Positions 52,662 to 62,840 of a stretch of DNA of 64,000 nt are shown here, in pieces (the stretch's first letter is position 1; the number at the start of each line of letters is the position of its first letter). The translations under genes and the position numbers were made by a program. This stretch comes from Fulvivirga sediminis (GTDB taxonomy: Bacteria; Bacteroidota; Bacteroidia; Cytophagales; Cyclobacteriaceae). The stretch spans positions 310,001 through 374,000 of the forward strand of contig NZ_JAESIY010000003.1 of assembly GCF_016757215.1 (NCBI RefSeq). Direction: 5' to 3'. Under the pieces are notes generated by a model, which was not told the origin of the DNA, ran no database searches, and was given only the letters and a program-made list of their open reading frames with translations.

Positions 52662-54892
52662 TGAAGTTAATGGCTAAAAAAGTATTATTATTTTGCCTTT
52701 TGTTATGTTGTCTTACGGTTGGGTTGGTTGCACAGCCCACTCGTGAGGATTATAAGCATGCAGATGAAGTGGCTAGCTATGGTAAGCTGGCCTATGGCAC
52801 TAAAATAGAACCACAATGGCTCAACGAATCTTTATTTTGGTATAAAATAAATAGGAAGAAAGGAAATGACTATGTGATATATGATTTGGAGAAAGCAACC
52901 TCATTTACACCTCTTGATCAGGAAGACTTAGCTTCTCAACTTAAAGATAGTTTAAATAAGGAATTGGAGGCCTTTAAGCTTCCTTTAAACAAAGAGAGAT
53001 TTTCAGATGATGTATCTTCCTTTACATTTCATATGGAAGGCTATAAATGGTCTTATCAACTTACGAGTAAGTTATTATCCAGAGAAAAGCTACCAGAAAA
53101 GGAAGACTGGGGTTACTGGGCAGAAGGTAGAGATGAGTTGGCTAATGGTCCTGTAACCTCACCTGATGGCAAGTGGCTGGCCTTTATCAAAAACTACAAT
53201 GTGGTAGTAAAGGAGCATTCCACCGGTAAAGAAACTGTGCTAAGTTTTGATGGTGCTGAAGGTATTATCTATTCATCTTACCTGGCATGGTCACCAGATT
53301 CCAAGAAATTAGCGACGTATCAGGTTCGTCCTAACATAAAAAAGTATTTCTATTTAATAGAATCTTCGCCAAAAGATCAACTACAACCTAAGCTGCACAA
53401 AAGGGAATACCTAAAGCCCGGAGATGCCGTACCCATTAAGCAGCCAGCCTTATTCGATATTGAAACTTTAAAACAAATAGATGTTGATGGTCAGCCTTTT
53501 GAAAATCAATTTGACCTTTCACCCATCCAGTGGATGGAAGATAGCAAAGGCTTTATTTTTGATTTCAATGAAAGAGGTCATCAGAAATATCAGGTGGTGC
53601 GGGTGGATGCTGCTACGGGTAAGACCAAAGTGCTTATAGAAGAAACCAGTAATACTTATGTCGAATACCCTAGGCTTCGTAAGTGGATGTTTAATGATGA
53701 TCAACAAATTATTTGGAAGTCTCAGCGAGATGGCTGGTTTCATCTTTATTTGTTTGATGCCGTTACTGGAAAGCAGCAAAGACAAATAACCAAAGGCGAA
53801 TGGCTGGTACGAAATATAGTAGATATTGATCAGGAAACAGGTCAGATATGGTTTGAGGCTGCTGGCCTAAAGAAAGGTGAAGACCCATACCACATTCATC
53901 TTTGCACTGTAAATATTAATGGTAAGCACTTTAAAGAACTCACTCCGGATAATGCCAACCACCATACATGGCTTTCTCCTGATAAAAATTATATTATCGA
54001 TCGCTATAGCCGCGTGGATCTGCCTCCTGTTCTGGTGCTTAGAGATGGAGAAAGCGGCAAAGTAATCAAGAGGTTAGAGGAGGCGGATATAAGTGAGCTA
54101 ACCGCTAAAAACTGGAAAGCACCAGAGGTTTTTACTACTAAAGGCAGAGATGGTACAACTGATATCTGGGGTGTTATTTATCGGCCTACTAATTTTGATC
54201 CTAATCAATCATACCCTGTAATCGAATATATATATGCTGGGCCGGGTTCTAACTACGTACCTAAAGACTTTACTACTTCTTACTGGTTTTCAGGGTTAGC
54301 TGAGCTGGGGTTTATAGTAGTGCAGTTAGATGGTATGGGCACGGGAAACCGCTCTAAGGCTTTTGGCGAGGTGTGTTATAAAAATCTAAAAGATTCTGGT
54401 TTTCCTGATCGCATTAAATGGATTAAAGAAGCTGCGGCAAAATACCCTTATATGGACATAGACAGGGTTGGTCTTTATGGAGGTTCAGCAGGAGGGCAGA
54501 GCACAGTGAATGGCCTGTTGCAATATCCTGAGTTTTACAAGGCGGGAGTGGCTGCTTGTGGCTGCTATGACAATAGGATGGACAAAATATGGTGGAATGA
54601 GTTATGGATGGGCTACCCCATAGGACAGGAGTATATAGAAAATTCCGCTGTAGAAAACGCTGGTAAACTGCAGTCTGAACTGATGTTAATTTTAGGAGAG
54701 ATGGATGATAACGTAGATCCTGCCTCCACCATGCAGCTGGTGGATGCACTGATAAAGGCAGATAAGGAATTTGAATTGGTAGTATTGCCAGGCATGAACC
54801 ATACTTTAGGAGGTGAATATGGAGAGAGAAAGCGAAGAGACTTCTTTATAAGAAAGCTACAGGGAGAAAAAACGCCGGACTGGAATAAGTAA
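52661..54892 (+). CDS. S9 family peptidase (DPP-IV-type propeller), secreted
   Basis: 743 residues with signal peptide KKVLLFCLLLCCLTVGLVA (ATG 52661 or 52670). The DPP-IV-like propeller spans about 80-500 and the alpha/beta hydrolase about 510-740. Triad: S609 in GLYGGSAGGQSTVNG, D682 in ILGEMDDNVDP, H714 in PGMNHTLGG. It lacks the NRSHGI-type ending of the first S9 protein and is only distantly similar, so it is not a recent duplicate. Its ATG lies in the stop codon of the GH127 gene, so both should be made together, consistent with deglycosylation and cleavage of arabinosylated, Pro/Hyp-rich peptides (inference). Followed by a terminator. Confidence 0.92.
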   Translation: MKLMAKKVLLFCLLLCCLTVGLVAQPTREDYKHADEVASYGKLAYGTKIEPQWLNESLFWYKINRKKGNDYVIYDLEKATSFTPLDQEDLASQLKDSLNKELEAFKLPLNKERFSDDVSSFTFHMEGYKWSYQLTSKLLSREKLPEKEDWGYWAEGRDELANGPVTSPDGKWLAFIKNYNVVVKEHSTGKETVLSFDGAEGIIYSSYLAWSPDSKKLATYQVRPNIKKYFYLIESSPKDQLQPKLHKREYLKPGDAVPIKQPALFDIETLKQIDVDGQPFENQFDLSPIQWMEDSKGFIFDFNERGHQKYQVVRVDAATGKTKVLIEETSNTYVEYPRLRKWMFNDDQQIIWKSQRDGWFHLYLFDAVTGKQQRQITKGEWLVRNIVDIDQETGQIWFEAAGLKKGEDPYHIHLCTVNINGKHFKELTPDNANHHTWLSPDKNYIIDRYSRVDLPPVLVLRDGESGKVIKRLEEADISELTAKNWKAPEVFTTKGRDGTTDIWGVIYRPTNFDPNQSYPVIEYIYAGPGSNYVPKDFTTSYWFSGLAELGFIVVQLDGMGTGNRSKAFGEVCYKNLKDSGFPDRIKWIKEAAAKYPYMDIDRVGLYGGSAGGQSTVNGLLQYPEFYKAGVAACGCYDNRMDKIWWNELWMGYPIGQEYIENSAVENAGKLQSELMLILGEMDDNVDPASTMQLVDALIKADKEFELVVLPGMNHTLGGEYGERKRRDFFIRKLQGEKTPDWNK

Positions 54893-54969
54893 GACCGTAC
54901 AGCAAAAAGCAACATGCATTCTAGCGATGCAGATAGATAGTAAGTAGCTAAGTAGATTTTGAATAAAAT

Positions 54970-55020
54970 AAAATGGCTGAGCATCACTTGATCTAATCAA
55001 GGTATTTGCTCAGCCATTTT
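54970..55020. terminator. Compound bidirectional terminator
   Basis: A perfect outer stem AAAATGGCTGAGCA / TGCTCAGCCATTTT (14 bp) encloses a second hairpin CTTGAT-CTA-ATCAAG. It lies between convergent genes, 77 nt after the S9 peptidase stop and 72 nt beyond the xylanase stop. Confidence 0.9.
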
Positions 55021-55092
55021 ATAACTGTTATTTGAAGGTAATTACGTTTACATATCCAGAAAGTCTTCGTTTTTAAATGAAGTTATGTGTTA

Positions 55093-56439
55093 TTAATCTA
55101 CAATCACTTTCTTAACCAGTTTCTCTCCTGATCCTTCAAGTATTATAAGGTATACACCAGTATTCAGGTTCATTTGTAGTTTTGCATCACTTTTACCGGC
55201 AATGTCTACTTCCTCTACTGTTTTACCATATACATCAGTAATTTTTAGTTGACTCATGCCATGCAGTTTGTGGAGTTCTATATTAAATAGTCCATCATTA
55301 GCAGGGTTAGGGAATATGCTGATTTTGTCACCAGTCATTTCTTTCATTCCAGGCTCTAGCTCTTGAGAAGCTATTCTGGCTCCTGTAGCCACATCACCAA
55401 AGCCTATTGATCCGCTGCAATGTAGCCATTCACTGTTAGAGCCACCACAAGATTCATCTTGCCATACACCAGTGTTGTAGGTTTGGTTTTCAGCTTGTCT
55501 GATAGTTCCATTCACTTGAACATAATCTACTTGTACATCTCTTCCGGTATCGTCATTGTCAAACTGTACAATTATACCTCCCGTGCTGTTAGTACTGGCA
55601 GTATAATTACTCATGCTGGTACCTAATGTCCAGCTGGCAATGGTTTGATTACCTACTCTTAGATTAATGTGCTCGCTTCCGGCAGTACCACGCGCTCTCA
55701 CTACAATAGAGTTGGAGCCACCGCCGCCACCGCCGCCGTCACCGCCTCCTCCTCCGGAGTTGCCGTTGTCCCAAACAGAAACATTAGAACTACCACTGCT
55801 TTGGTAGCCTTCTGTAGCGAATACCTGATAGTTGTGAGTTCCAAGGTTCCAGCCACGACTAGCCCATGCATTTACATGGTTAGCAAAAGTAATGGTGTGG
55901 TTACTGCCTGTAGATACTTTGCTTCTTCTTACACTCCAATATTGGTAAAAAGTAGCATTCCCGATAATAGAGGGCTGATTAACTCTTTGAGTACGATAGA
56001 TATCGTAAGTACCGCCATCTGATGTTACTGTACCTACTGCAGACGCACCTGGTGGTCTCCAGTTTCCCCAGCTTTCTACTACATAGTATTCTATTAATGG
56101 ATTGGTCGTCCATCCATAAAGAGTAAGATAGCTGTTGCCATTAGGAGAGTAGTTGCCAGCATTGTAACCGATAACTCTTGTAGAGGAGCCGGTAGACCAA
56201 CCTTTACCTCCAACAAAGTTACCAGTATTAGACCAAGAATAGCTGTAGTTGCCATCTGCACCTAAATTCATACAAGCAGAACCTCCGCCGTCAGTCCAAT
56301 GGGTGAAATAGTAACCATCGTCCGTACCTGTTTGATTAGAGCAATATGTTTGTGAATATGTCACAAACGGATTGAAAATAAATAATAAAAGCCCAATAAG
56401 CAGGGGCCAAATTTTGGGGTTTGATTTGTTAATTGTCAT
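55093..56439 (-). CDS. GH11 endo-1,4-beta-xylanase with CBM and T9SS sorting tail
   Basis: 448 residues. Signal peptide ([23 protein letters not shown]). GH11 jelly-roll about 30-225, with the nucleophile E122 in [15 protein letters not shown] and acid/base E210 in [13 protein letters not shown]. Then a Gly-rich linker (about 229-243), a carbohydrate-binding module of the Ca-dependent CBM36/60 type (about 244-350, [36 protein letters not shown]), and a C-terminal Por secretion domain (about 370-448, [16 protein letters not shown] to [11 protein letters not shown]). The tail directs it through T9SS to the cell surface or medium. Monocistronic, with an 800-bp region upstream. No other xylan gene is adjacent. 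Confidence 0.95.
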   Translation of the reverse strand: MTINKSNPKIWPLLIGLLLFIFNPFVTYSQTYCSNQTGTDDGYYFTHWTDGGGSACMNLGADGNYSYSWSNTGNFVGGKGWSTGSSTRVIGYNAGNYSPNGNSYLTLYGWTTNPLIEYYVVESWGNWRPPGASAVGTVTSDGGTYDIYRTQRVNQPSIIGNATFYQYWSVRRSKVSTGSNHTITFANHVNAWASRGWNLGTHNYQVFATEGYQSSGSSNVSVWDNGNSGGGGGDGGGGGGGSNSIVVRARGTAGSEHINLRVGNQTIASWTLGTSMSNYTASTNSTGGIIVQFDNDDTGRDVQVDYVQVNGTIRQAENQTYNTGVWQDESCGGSNSEWLHCSGSIGFGDVATGARIASQELEPGMKEMTGDKISIFPNPANDGLFNIELHKLHGMSQLKITDVYGKTVEEVDIAGKSDAKLQMNLNTGVYLIILEGSGEKLVKKVIVD

Positions 56440-57241
56440 ACATGTTGGTTTAGTTTATTCATAAAATGGTTTTTTTGATTTACTCTTAATGCATAGAAAA
56501 AGAGCATTAAGGAATACTTTAAATCACTAATGATCATAAGTATTTTAAACAAAATATACTGGCTTCGATATTATTGCCAATACATTAGGTTACGTGCAAC
56601 TGTCTGGGATGATGGTATTTAATGCACATAGGTAATGGATTTAGGTTGATGTAATTTATGTTCCTTCAAAAAACATGTGTTCTAATATAGAAATCGATTC
56701 CGAAATAATCAAGATGGCTTTTTTTATTTACTTTCTCATGTTAGATTATTATGGTAATTCATCTTATTTTTAACATCCATAGATCTTAAATAAAAGAATA
56801 AGGAGATTTTTAGGCCTAAAAGCGGCTTTAATCAACTTGTTTGTGGTCACTCAGCGTGTGTACAATTTTTAATAAGCCTATGGAATTATAGAACGCCTTG
56901 TACTAAAATCATACAGGTAGTCACTTTATCATTATATGTCATGAAAAAAATCGTTTTTCTAAGGTTACTGGGAGAACTGATCGGCTTAAACAATGAATAT
57001 GGTATTCTGACTAAGCTTAATTTCTGAATTTTAAGGATACCAACTAGAGCCTGATGACTGATACTTTTGTCGTAAATTTTATCTTATTCACCGGATTTTT
57101 ACATGTGCAACAAGTCTTAGAAGTATATTTTTGTATTGCTTTGGAAATATTCAATTTCAACCATCTAACATCAATGTTTTGTCTTCAGTCAACTAATTAA
57201 TCAGTATTAAATAAACATCATATATAAGAAATAAAATTCTA
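56440..57241. other. 800-bp divergent intergenic region, no secure gene
   Basis: Between the xylanase (minus) and the adenylation/oxoamine synthase fusion (plus). AT-rich. An 8-bp hairpin (CTTAATGC / GCATTAAG, 56485-56511) lies in the likely xylanase leader. A 28-codon frame at 56941-57027 (MKKIVFLRLLGELIGLNNEY...) is the only short frame worth noting and has no visible RBS. No repeat copies or RNA genes recognised. Confidence 0.5.
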
Positions 57242-60200
57242 ATGAGTAAACTGATCCAATCTAAACCTAGTATTTCAAAATCCCCTCAGCAAACAGGAGG
57301 TCTTTACGAGGAGAGCATCTGTACTTTATTGCGTCATCAGGCCAGTCTACATCCAGGAAGAGTAGCTGTTATTGATGGGCCTAATGAAATCACTTTCCAG
57401 CAACTGATGGAAAGAGCAGATGCTATTGCTACGGAGCTCAACTTACGAGGAATAGTTGCCGGTTCTTTAGTAGGTGTTTGTATGCATCGCACTTGGGAGC
57501 TAGTTGCTACTTTATGGGGAGTATTACAGGCAGGCTGTGCTTATGTGCCACTGGATCCTGCTTATCCGTATGAGCGCATACGTTATATGCTAAACCACTC
57601 AAAAGCACAGGCCGTAGTGGTAGACGGAAAGAAAACAGCAACCTTATGTGATGGGGTTAAAGAGCAACTTTGGCTTGATGATATCAAAGAAAAGACCAGT
57701 CCTGTCATTGCGGAGCCATCAGCTAACGATTTGGCTTATGTAATTTATACCTCTGGCTCTACCGGGGAACCTAAAGGAGTGGCTATTGAACATGGAAATG
57801 TAGTAGCTATGATCAATGCTATGGCCCAAATTCTGGATGATAAGGATTTAGAAGGAATGCTGGCAGCCACTTCAGTTTGTTTTGACCCTTCGGTATCGGA
57901 AATATTGGGTACATTGTCATTAGGAGGTACTGTAGTGATGGCTAAAAACATGCTCGACCTACCTGTCTTGGATGCATCGAAGAAAGTTAAAAGTTGTGTG
58001 GTAGTGCCTTCTGCTATTCAAGCATTAGTATCTACAGGATGGGTGCCAGAAAGTATTCGTACCATCATTTTCGGTAGTGAGGCACTTAAGTTGCCACTAG
58101 TGGAGAAGCTTTTTGCTCTAAGGCCTGATATTCGAATTTTTAACGCTTACGGACCTACTGAAGATACCGTATTTTCTACTTCTACCAAGATTGAAAAAGG
58201 CACTAAGTCTGTTCCTATTGGTAAATCAGTTCCTAATTCGGCTTCCTATATTTTAGATGAGTCCATGAATCTGTTACCTGATGGGGAGCCCGGAGAGCTC
58301 TATTTGGCGGGTAATAAATTAGCCAGAGGCTATTTGTATGATCCAGAAAAAACTAATGAGAGGTTTATAGATACCAAGCACTATGAACATATTCCTGAGG
58401 AAAGGATCTATAAAACAGGTGACCTTTGTCGAAAATTGGCCGATGGAGAGATTGAGTTCATGGGAAGGGTAGATCAGCAGGTTAAAATACGAGGTTTTAG
58501 AGTAGAGTTAGAAGAAATCGAAACAGCGATGGAAACTATTCCTGCTATAAAAATGGCTGCCGCAGTAGCAGTGGAAACGGACTCTGGACAGCAAATGCTA
58601 GTCGCTTACATGGTTAGTGAAGATAAATCAATTAGTGATACTGAGGTGAAGTCTTATTTGTCTCAAAGGATGCCGAAATATATGATTCCTCAGCTGGTCT
58701 ATCATTTGGATGAATTACCTCTGTTACCTAATGGTAAGCTAGACCGAAATAAACTGAAAGGTTTAAAAAATACTAATTTGGAAAAGGAAACCTTAAAGTC
58801 AGCAGGACTACCTGAAGAGCAAGCTGAAGGTACGAATGAGGATCAGAGAAGCGCTATTTTTTCAATTATTTGCCATGAAATAGCTACGCTGCTTAGCTTT
58901 AATGATGCTGATGAAATTGCCGAAAGTGACTCCTTCGATAGCTTAGGAATAGACTCGCTATCTACTCTGGAACTCAGTAGCAGGCTTTCTAAGGCTCTAA
59001 ACTTATCTCTACCTGCTACTATTGTTTTGGAACATGATACTCCCTCTGATCTGGTTGATTATATTTTGAACCAAAAAGGTGTAAATAAAAATAATAAGCC
59101 ATCAGGTAAATCTAAAATTTTATCCGATTCATTAGCTGATTTTCAGACTCATATCCGCTCAAGTCATCCTACTTTTCAAGCTGCTAAGGTATCAGCCTGG
59201 TCGGCCACTGATAAAGCGAAGCTTGTACAGGAAGTATTACAAATGGTGAATGATCAGCGCAGAAATCCATATAGCAAAGTGCTTAGAACAGGAAGTGCTA
59301 CCCGCGGCTTGGTAAGCGATGCTTATAACGATGAACAGCAAGACGCCATTATATGGACCACTAACCTTTATCTAGGTCTTAATAGAGATAAAGATGTAAT
59401 AGCTGAAGCCTCTAAAGCTCTCCATAGCTTTGGCACGGGTATGGGCACTTCCGCAGCAGCTTCTGGCATGACTGATTTGCACTTGGAGTTTGAAAAGGAA
59501 TTTGCTGACTTAACAGGAAAACCTTCGGCTTGTCTTTTTCCTACAGGTTACACAGCCAATGTGGGGGCAGTAGCGGGTATACTCGGAAGAAATGACGTGG
59601 TTATTATTGATCAGCTTTGCCATGCTTCTATTGTAGATGGAGCCAGACTCTGCGGAGCCACTATCAGAACTTTTCAGCATAATAATGCATCAGATTTAGA
59701 AGCCGTTCTCCAATCAGAAGTATCTCCTTACCGATCGGCTATGGTAGTGCTAGAAGGAGTTTATAGTATGGGAGAGGGGGCCGCTCCTGTAGCTGATATA
59801 GTGAAGATGGCTAAAAAATATGGCGCTCTTGTATTGGTAGATGAAGCTCATTCTTTTGGTTTTTATGGGGAAGGAGGTGCAGGTATCTGTGCGGCTCAGG
59901 GCATAACAGAGGAGGTGGATTTTATTATGACTACGCTTAGTAAAGCTATGGGAAGTATTGGCGGTGTTGTAGCAGCTTCGCAAGAACATGTAGATCTTAT
60001 CAAGTCTTCGTCAAGAGCTTATATATTTCAGGCATCCGTGAGTCCGGCAGATATGGCGGCAGCACTTACTTCATTACGTAGGTTACGTGCCGATGATGCG
60101 CTGAGGGCAAGATTATGGGATACTACCCGCTATATGCGGAAGCAATTTGCCGATGCAGGCTATGATCTGGGTACAGGTGATGGTCCTATTGTGACACCTC

Positions 60201-60829
60201 ATTTTAGTGATAAAGATAAGCTCTATGCCATTGTGCAAGAGATGTATAAGCGTGGAGTTCAGACTTCAGCAGTTACTTATCCTATAGTAGAGAGTGGCCG
60301 TGGGCGACTAAGGTTTATTTGTTCTGCTGCCCATACCAAGGCAGACGTCGATTTTACCCTTCAGGCGCTTCTTGACGCTGAACGAGAAGTGGATTTGCAA
60401 TTATCTAAAAATAAAGAGCTTGAGCTAGAAGAGAATGAGTCACAATACAATCTTACTGAATGGGCTAGTCAATTTACTGATCATTTGAAGGAATGGAGGG
60501 ATAATCAGCTAAAGCCAATTCCTGACCTTGCGATTACTGTTTATTCACAAAACAATAGTTTCTCTGTTCTCTTGAAAGAAGGAGCGGTAAGCTTGCTGTT
60601 AGATAATAATGAGGTAGATGTTTCTAGTTGCACTTTACGGTTGCAAAATGGTCATATTGCGACTAGCATCTGTAATGCCGACGTGCAAGGTTTGCTGCAC
60701 AGTATCAGTAACGGAAGTTGCTTACTACAAGGGCAGGTAGAACCTTTTGTTTGGTTTATCGCTCGTATGGTAGAGCTTAGAAATAATACGAAGCTTTATG
60801 CAAAAGAAGAGGTCGGTTATGCCGGCTGA
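57242..60829 (+). CDS. NRPS adenylation / carrier protein / PLP alpha-oxoamine synthase fusion
   Basis: 1195 residues, soluble. Adenylation domain about 25-510, with [16 protein letters not shown] (A3), [11 protein letters not shown] (A5), [20 protein letters not shown] (A7/A8) and catalytic K499 in LPNGKLDRN (A10). Carrier domain about 540-620, phosphopantetheine site S572 in [11 protein letters not shown]. Fold-type-I PLP domain about 690-1070 of the alpha-oxoamine synthase family (AONS, KBL, SPT): [34 protein letters not shown], Schiff-base K901 in [12 protein letters not shown]. The C-terminal roughly 120 residues are unassigned. It should load an acyl or aminoacyl group on the carrier and condense it with an amino acid with decarboxylation, giving an alpha-amino ketone. 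No condensation, thioesterase or PPTase gene is nearby. The substrate is unknown. Confidence 0.9.
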   Translation: MSKLIQSKPSISKSPQQTGGLYEESICTLLRHQASLHPGRVAVIDGPNEITFQQLMERADAIATELNLRGIVAGSLVGVCMHRTWELVATLWGVLQAGCAYVPLDPAYPYERIRYMLNHSKAQAVVVDGKKTATLCDGVKEQLWLDDIKEKTSPVIAEPSANDLAYVIYTSGSTGEPKGVAIEHGNVVAMINAMAQILDDKDLEGMLAATSVCFDPSVSEILGTLSLGGTVVMAKNMLDLPVLDASKKVKSCVVVPSAIQALVSTGWVPESIRTIIFGSEALKLPLVEKLFALRPDIRIFNAYGPTEDTVFSTSTKIEKGTKSVPIGKSVPNSASYILDESMNLLPDGEPGELYLAGNKLARGYLYDPEKTNERFIDTKHYEHIPEERIYKTGDLCRKLADGEIEFMGRVDQQVKIRGFRVELEEIETAMETIPAIKMAAAVAVETDSGQQMLVAYMVSEDKSISDTEVKSYLSQRMPKYMIPQLVYHLDELPLLPNGKLDRNKLKGLKNTNLEKETLKSAGLPEEQAEGTNEDQRSAIFSIICHEIATLLSFNDADEIAESDSFDSLGIDSLSTLELSSRLSKALNLSLPATIVLEHDTPSDLVDYILNQKGVNKNNKPSGKSKILSDSLADFQTHIRSSHPTFQAAKVSAWSATDKAKLVQEVLQMVNDQRRNPYSKVLRTGSATRGLVSDAYNDEQQDAIIWTTNLYLGLNRDKDVIAEASKALHSFGTGMGTSAAASGMTDLHLEFEKEFADLTGKPSACLFPTGYTANVGAVAGILGRNDVVIIDQLCHASIVDGARLCGATIRTFQHNNASDLEAVLQSEVSPYRSAMVVLEGVYSMGEGAAPVADIVKMAKKYGALVLVDEAHSFGFYGEGGAGICAAQGITEEVDFIMTTLSKAMGSIGGVVAASQEHVDLIKSSSRAYIFQASVSPADMAAALTSLRRLRADDALRARLWDTTRYMRKQFADAGYDLGTGDGPIVTPHFSDKDKLYAIVQEMYKRGVQTSAVTYPIVESGRGRLRFICSAAHTKADVDFTLQALLDAEREVDLQLSKNKELELEENESQYNLTEWASQFTDHLKEWRDNQLKPIPDLAITVYSQNNSFSVLLKEGAVSLLLDNNEVDVSSCTLRLQNGHIATSICNADVQGLLHSISNGSCLLQGQVEPFVWFIARMVELRNNTKLYAKEEVGYAG

Positions 60830-60876
60830 GATTAGTTAATTATTGATACAGCACCGTCTGTAAAATGAACTAGAAG

Positions 60877-60920
60877 GAGGCATTAAATAAGATGAAGATC
60901 TTATTTGATGCCTCTTCTTT
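60877..60920. terminator. Terminator after the fusion synthase gene
   Basis: GAGGCATTAAATAAGAT pairs with ATCTTATTTGATGCCTC (17 bp with one G-T, 4-nt loop), followed by TTCTTT; 47 nt past the stop and usable from either side. Confidence 0.85.
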
Positions 60921-61030
60921 GTTAAGTTTTATATTGATCTTTATTGAGAATTATGACCAAGCAATCATATGCGCCTATATTCCATTGTCTAGTTATCTTT
61001 TCTTTTTATAATTGATTTAGGTCTTAATGG

Positions 61031-62515
61031 CTAATTCCAGTCTAACACTGATTGACCTTTGGCGTCAAGGCCCAGTTTCGGTTCTTGAGCCCTTACTTTG
61101 ATCAGATAGGTTCCTGGCTCTAAAGAGGAGGGTATTTCAAACCTCCAGATGTGATCACTTTTATCCTTTGGCTCCCACATTTTAGCGATCTTATCACTAT
61201 CATACCTACCAGTTTGTTGTAATGTAAAGGCTTTAGTTACCAACGGAGCCATTCCCACAAACTTTTGCATGGGGTGCCAGGTTTTTCCGTCGAGGCTAAT
61301 TTCAACTTTGGTTTTTTCACTGGCGGCAAATACATTGGCATAAATGTATTTGTTGTCAAAAGAATTAAATATAGTGTCCCATGCATTCTGCTCTGGCAAC
61401 GTGATACTCATTTGGTAATCGGCCGATCTTCCAGAGGCTTTATATTGATAAGTTTCGTTAGCAGTGTGGAGTAACCAATAACCTTTAAGTGTACCATCGT
61501 TCATTATGGCTAGTGGTACGCCACGTTCGTCGCGCGGACCGCTCCACCATGAGCCGCAAACAGCACCAGCTACCAGTTCATGAATGGGCTGCTGCTGAGC
61601 TCTATCGAAATACTTATGATATTGAGTGTGAGTATGCCCGGTAGCCACCATCACATTTTTATAATTGTCAAAGAGCTTTATGAGACGTTCTTTATCTTCC
61701 ATTTGCTCTAATGGCATATGCATAAAAATACGCACATAGCTGTAATGGTTATTTACATGGCTCAGAAGATTTTCAATAAAGGTAAACTGGTCATCATCCA
61801 GTTTTGCTTTATACCCTTTACTCTCCATAGGGTAAATGTTATTGAGTACAATACCCAATTCACTGCCGTATTCAAAAGCATAGTAGGAGGGGCCAAAAAA
61901 GCTTTCAAAAGTGTTGTCTCTATAGCTGATTTTTTCTGCATTGTAGTCCTGATCATGATTGCCCATTACATAAAATACTGGAGCCCCAATGAGTCCTAAA
62001 CTTTCTGATAAAGGAGCGTGTAGGTTGCTTTTGTCAAAAGTGATATCTCCTAATGGTATAACGTAGCCCAACTCTTTACCTGCCAGCTCATCTGTAACCA
62101 GCTTACTCATATGATGAACATCATCAATATATTTTACCTGTGTGTCGCCCAATAGGGCTACAGTCATATCTTCAGGCTCATTGTGCGTGTAGAGTGGAAA
62201 ATCATACGAGCCTGAATTCAGCATGTTTTCGGGTATAAAACTTTGCGGACGGCCATCTTTCATTGGAGAAATATATTGAGTTGGTTTTATGACAAAAATC
62301 TGATTACCATCTATATATGATATTTTATATTCTCCTTTAGTATTGGTTTTTACAATATCTTTTCCATTAGAAACCAAAATGCCTTCCAGTAGTTTTTCAT
62401 CTTTATTCCATTGTTGGTCTTGGTTTTTATCAACATAAACTCTGCCTTTTATGGGTTTAGCCAGGCCTGTATTTATAAGGCCTATGAGTGATATTAGAAT
62501 TACAAAATTCTTCAT
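61031..62515 (-). CDS. Secreted calcineurin-like metallophosphoesterase
   Basis: 494 residues. Signal peptide (NFVILISLIGLINTGLA). Residues about 22-110 form a small beta domain like SdrD-B / carboxypeptidase-regulatory domains (GRVYVDKNQDQQWNKDEKLL). The metallophosphoesterase core follows with metal-binding blocks VALLGDTQVKY, PLGDITFD, YVMGNHDQDYN and ATGHTHTQYH. A C-terminal beta domain at about 370-494 (RFEIPSSLEPGTYLIKVRA) completes the usual three-part architecture. The substrate (phosphodiester or monoester, possibly sugar-, lipid- or teichoic-acid-related) cannot be read. Monocistronic. Confidence 0.9.
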   Translation of the reverse strand: MKNFVILISLIGLINTGLAKPIKGRVYVDKNQDQQWNKDEKLLEGILVSNGKDIVKTNTKGEYKISYIDGNQIFVIKPTQYISPMKDGRPQSFIPENMLNSGSYDFPLYTHNEPEDMTVALLGDTQVKYIDDVHHMSKLVTDELAGKELGYVIPLGDITFDKSNLHAPLSESLGLIGAPVFYVMGNHDQDYNAEKISYRDNTFESFFGPSYYAFEYGSELGIVLNNIYPMESKGYKAKLDDDQFTFIENLLSHVNNHYSYVRIFMHMPLEQMEDKERLIKLFDNYKNVMVATGHTHTQYHKYFDRAQQQPIHELVAGAVCGSWWSGPRDERGVPLAIMNDGTLKGYWLLHTANETYQYKASGRSADYQMSITLPEQNAWDTIFNSFDNKYIYANVFAASEKTKVEISLDGKTWHPMQKFVGMAPLVTKAFTLQQTGRYDSDKIAKMWEPKDKSDHIWRFEIPSSLEPGTYLIKVRAQEPKLGLDAKGQSVLDWN

Positions 62516-62742
62516 ATAAAGTGGTGGTTATTCTTGTAGGGCAAATCTTAGTTTAAAAATTCTTTTAAGGCAATTCTTAAGGTTATTTTTATTTGAAATT
62601 TCTAAAAACAGATTCTAATCGCTTCCTATGCTATTATGAGCTAGCTCGATTACGCTAGTTACTCTTGCCAGCAGCTCTATGTAAGGTTTTAAGAGCTATA
62701 AATAATATTTAATTAGAAGTAAGGTGATGTAATAAAGCATGG

Positions 62743-62756
62743 CTGACATTAATCAG
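62743..62756. promoter_or_regulatory. FNR/CRP-type box upstream of the universal stress gene
   Basis: CTGACATTAATCAG resembles the TTGAT-N4-ATCAA consensus. It ends 84 nt before the UspA ATG, the same distance as a similar box upstream of ccoN. A possible Bacteroidota -7 element (TTCTTTTG, 62802-62809) lies 39 nt before the ATG. Inferred from sequence similarity only. Confidence 0.5.
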
Positions 62757-62840
62757 TAATTTGTACTCATATGGATCATTCACATTGGTACAGAATTTAG
62801 ATTCTTTTGGAGTAAGGTTTTACTTCAAAAGAATACTGCC

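Noticed and set aside
55669-56022. 117-codon plus-strand frame opposite the xylanase linker
   Set aside because: Created by the Gly-rich linker codons on the other strand (Ala/Thr/Val repeats); no independent support.
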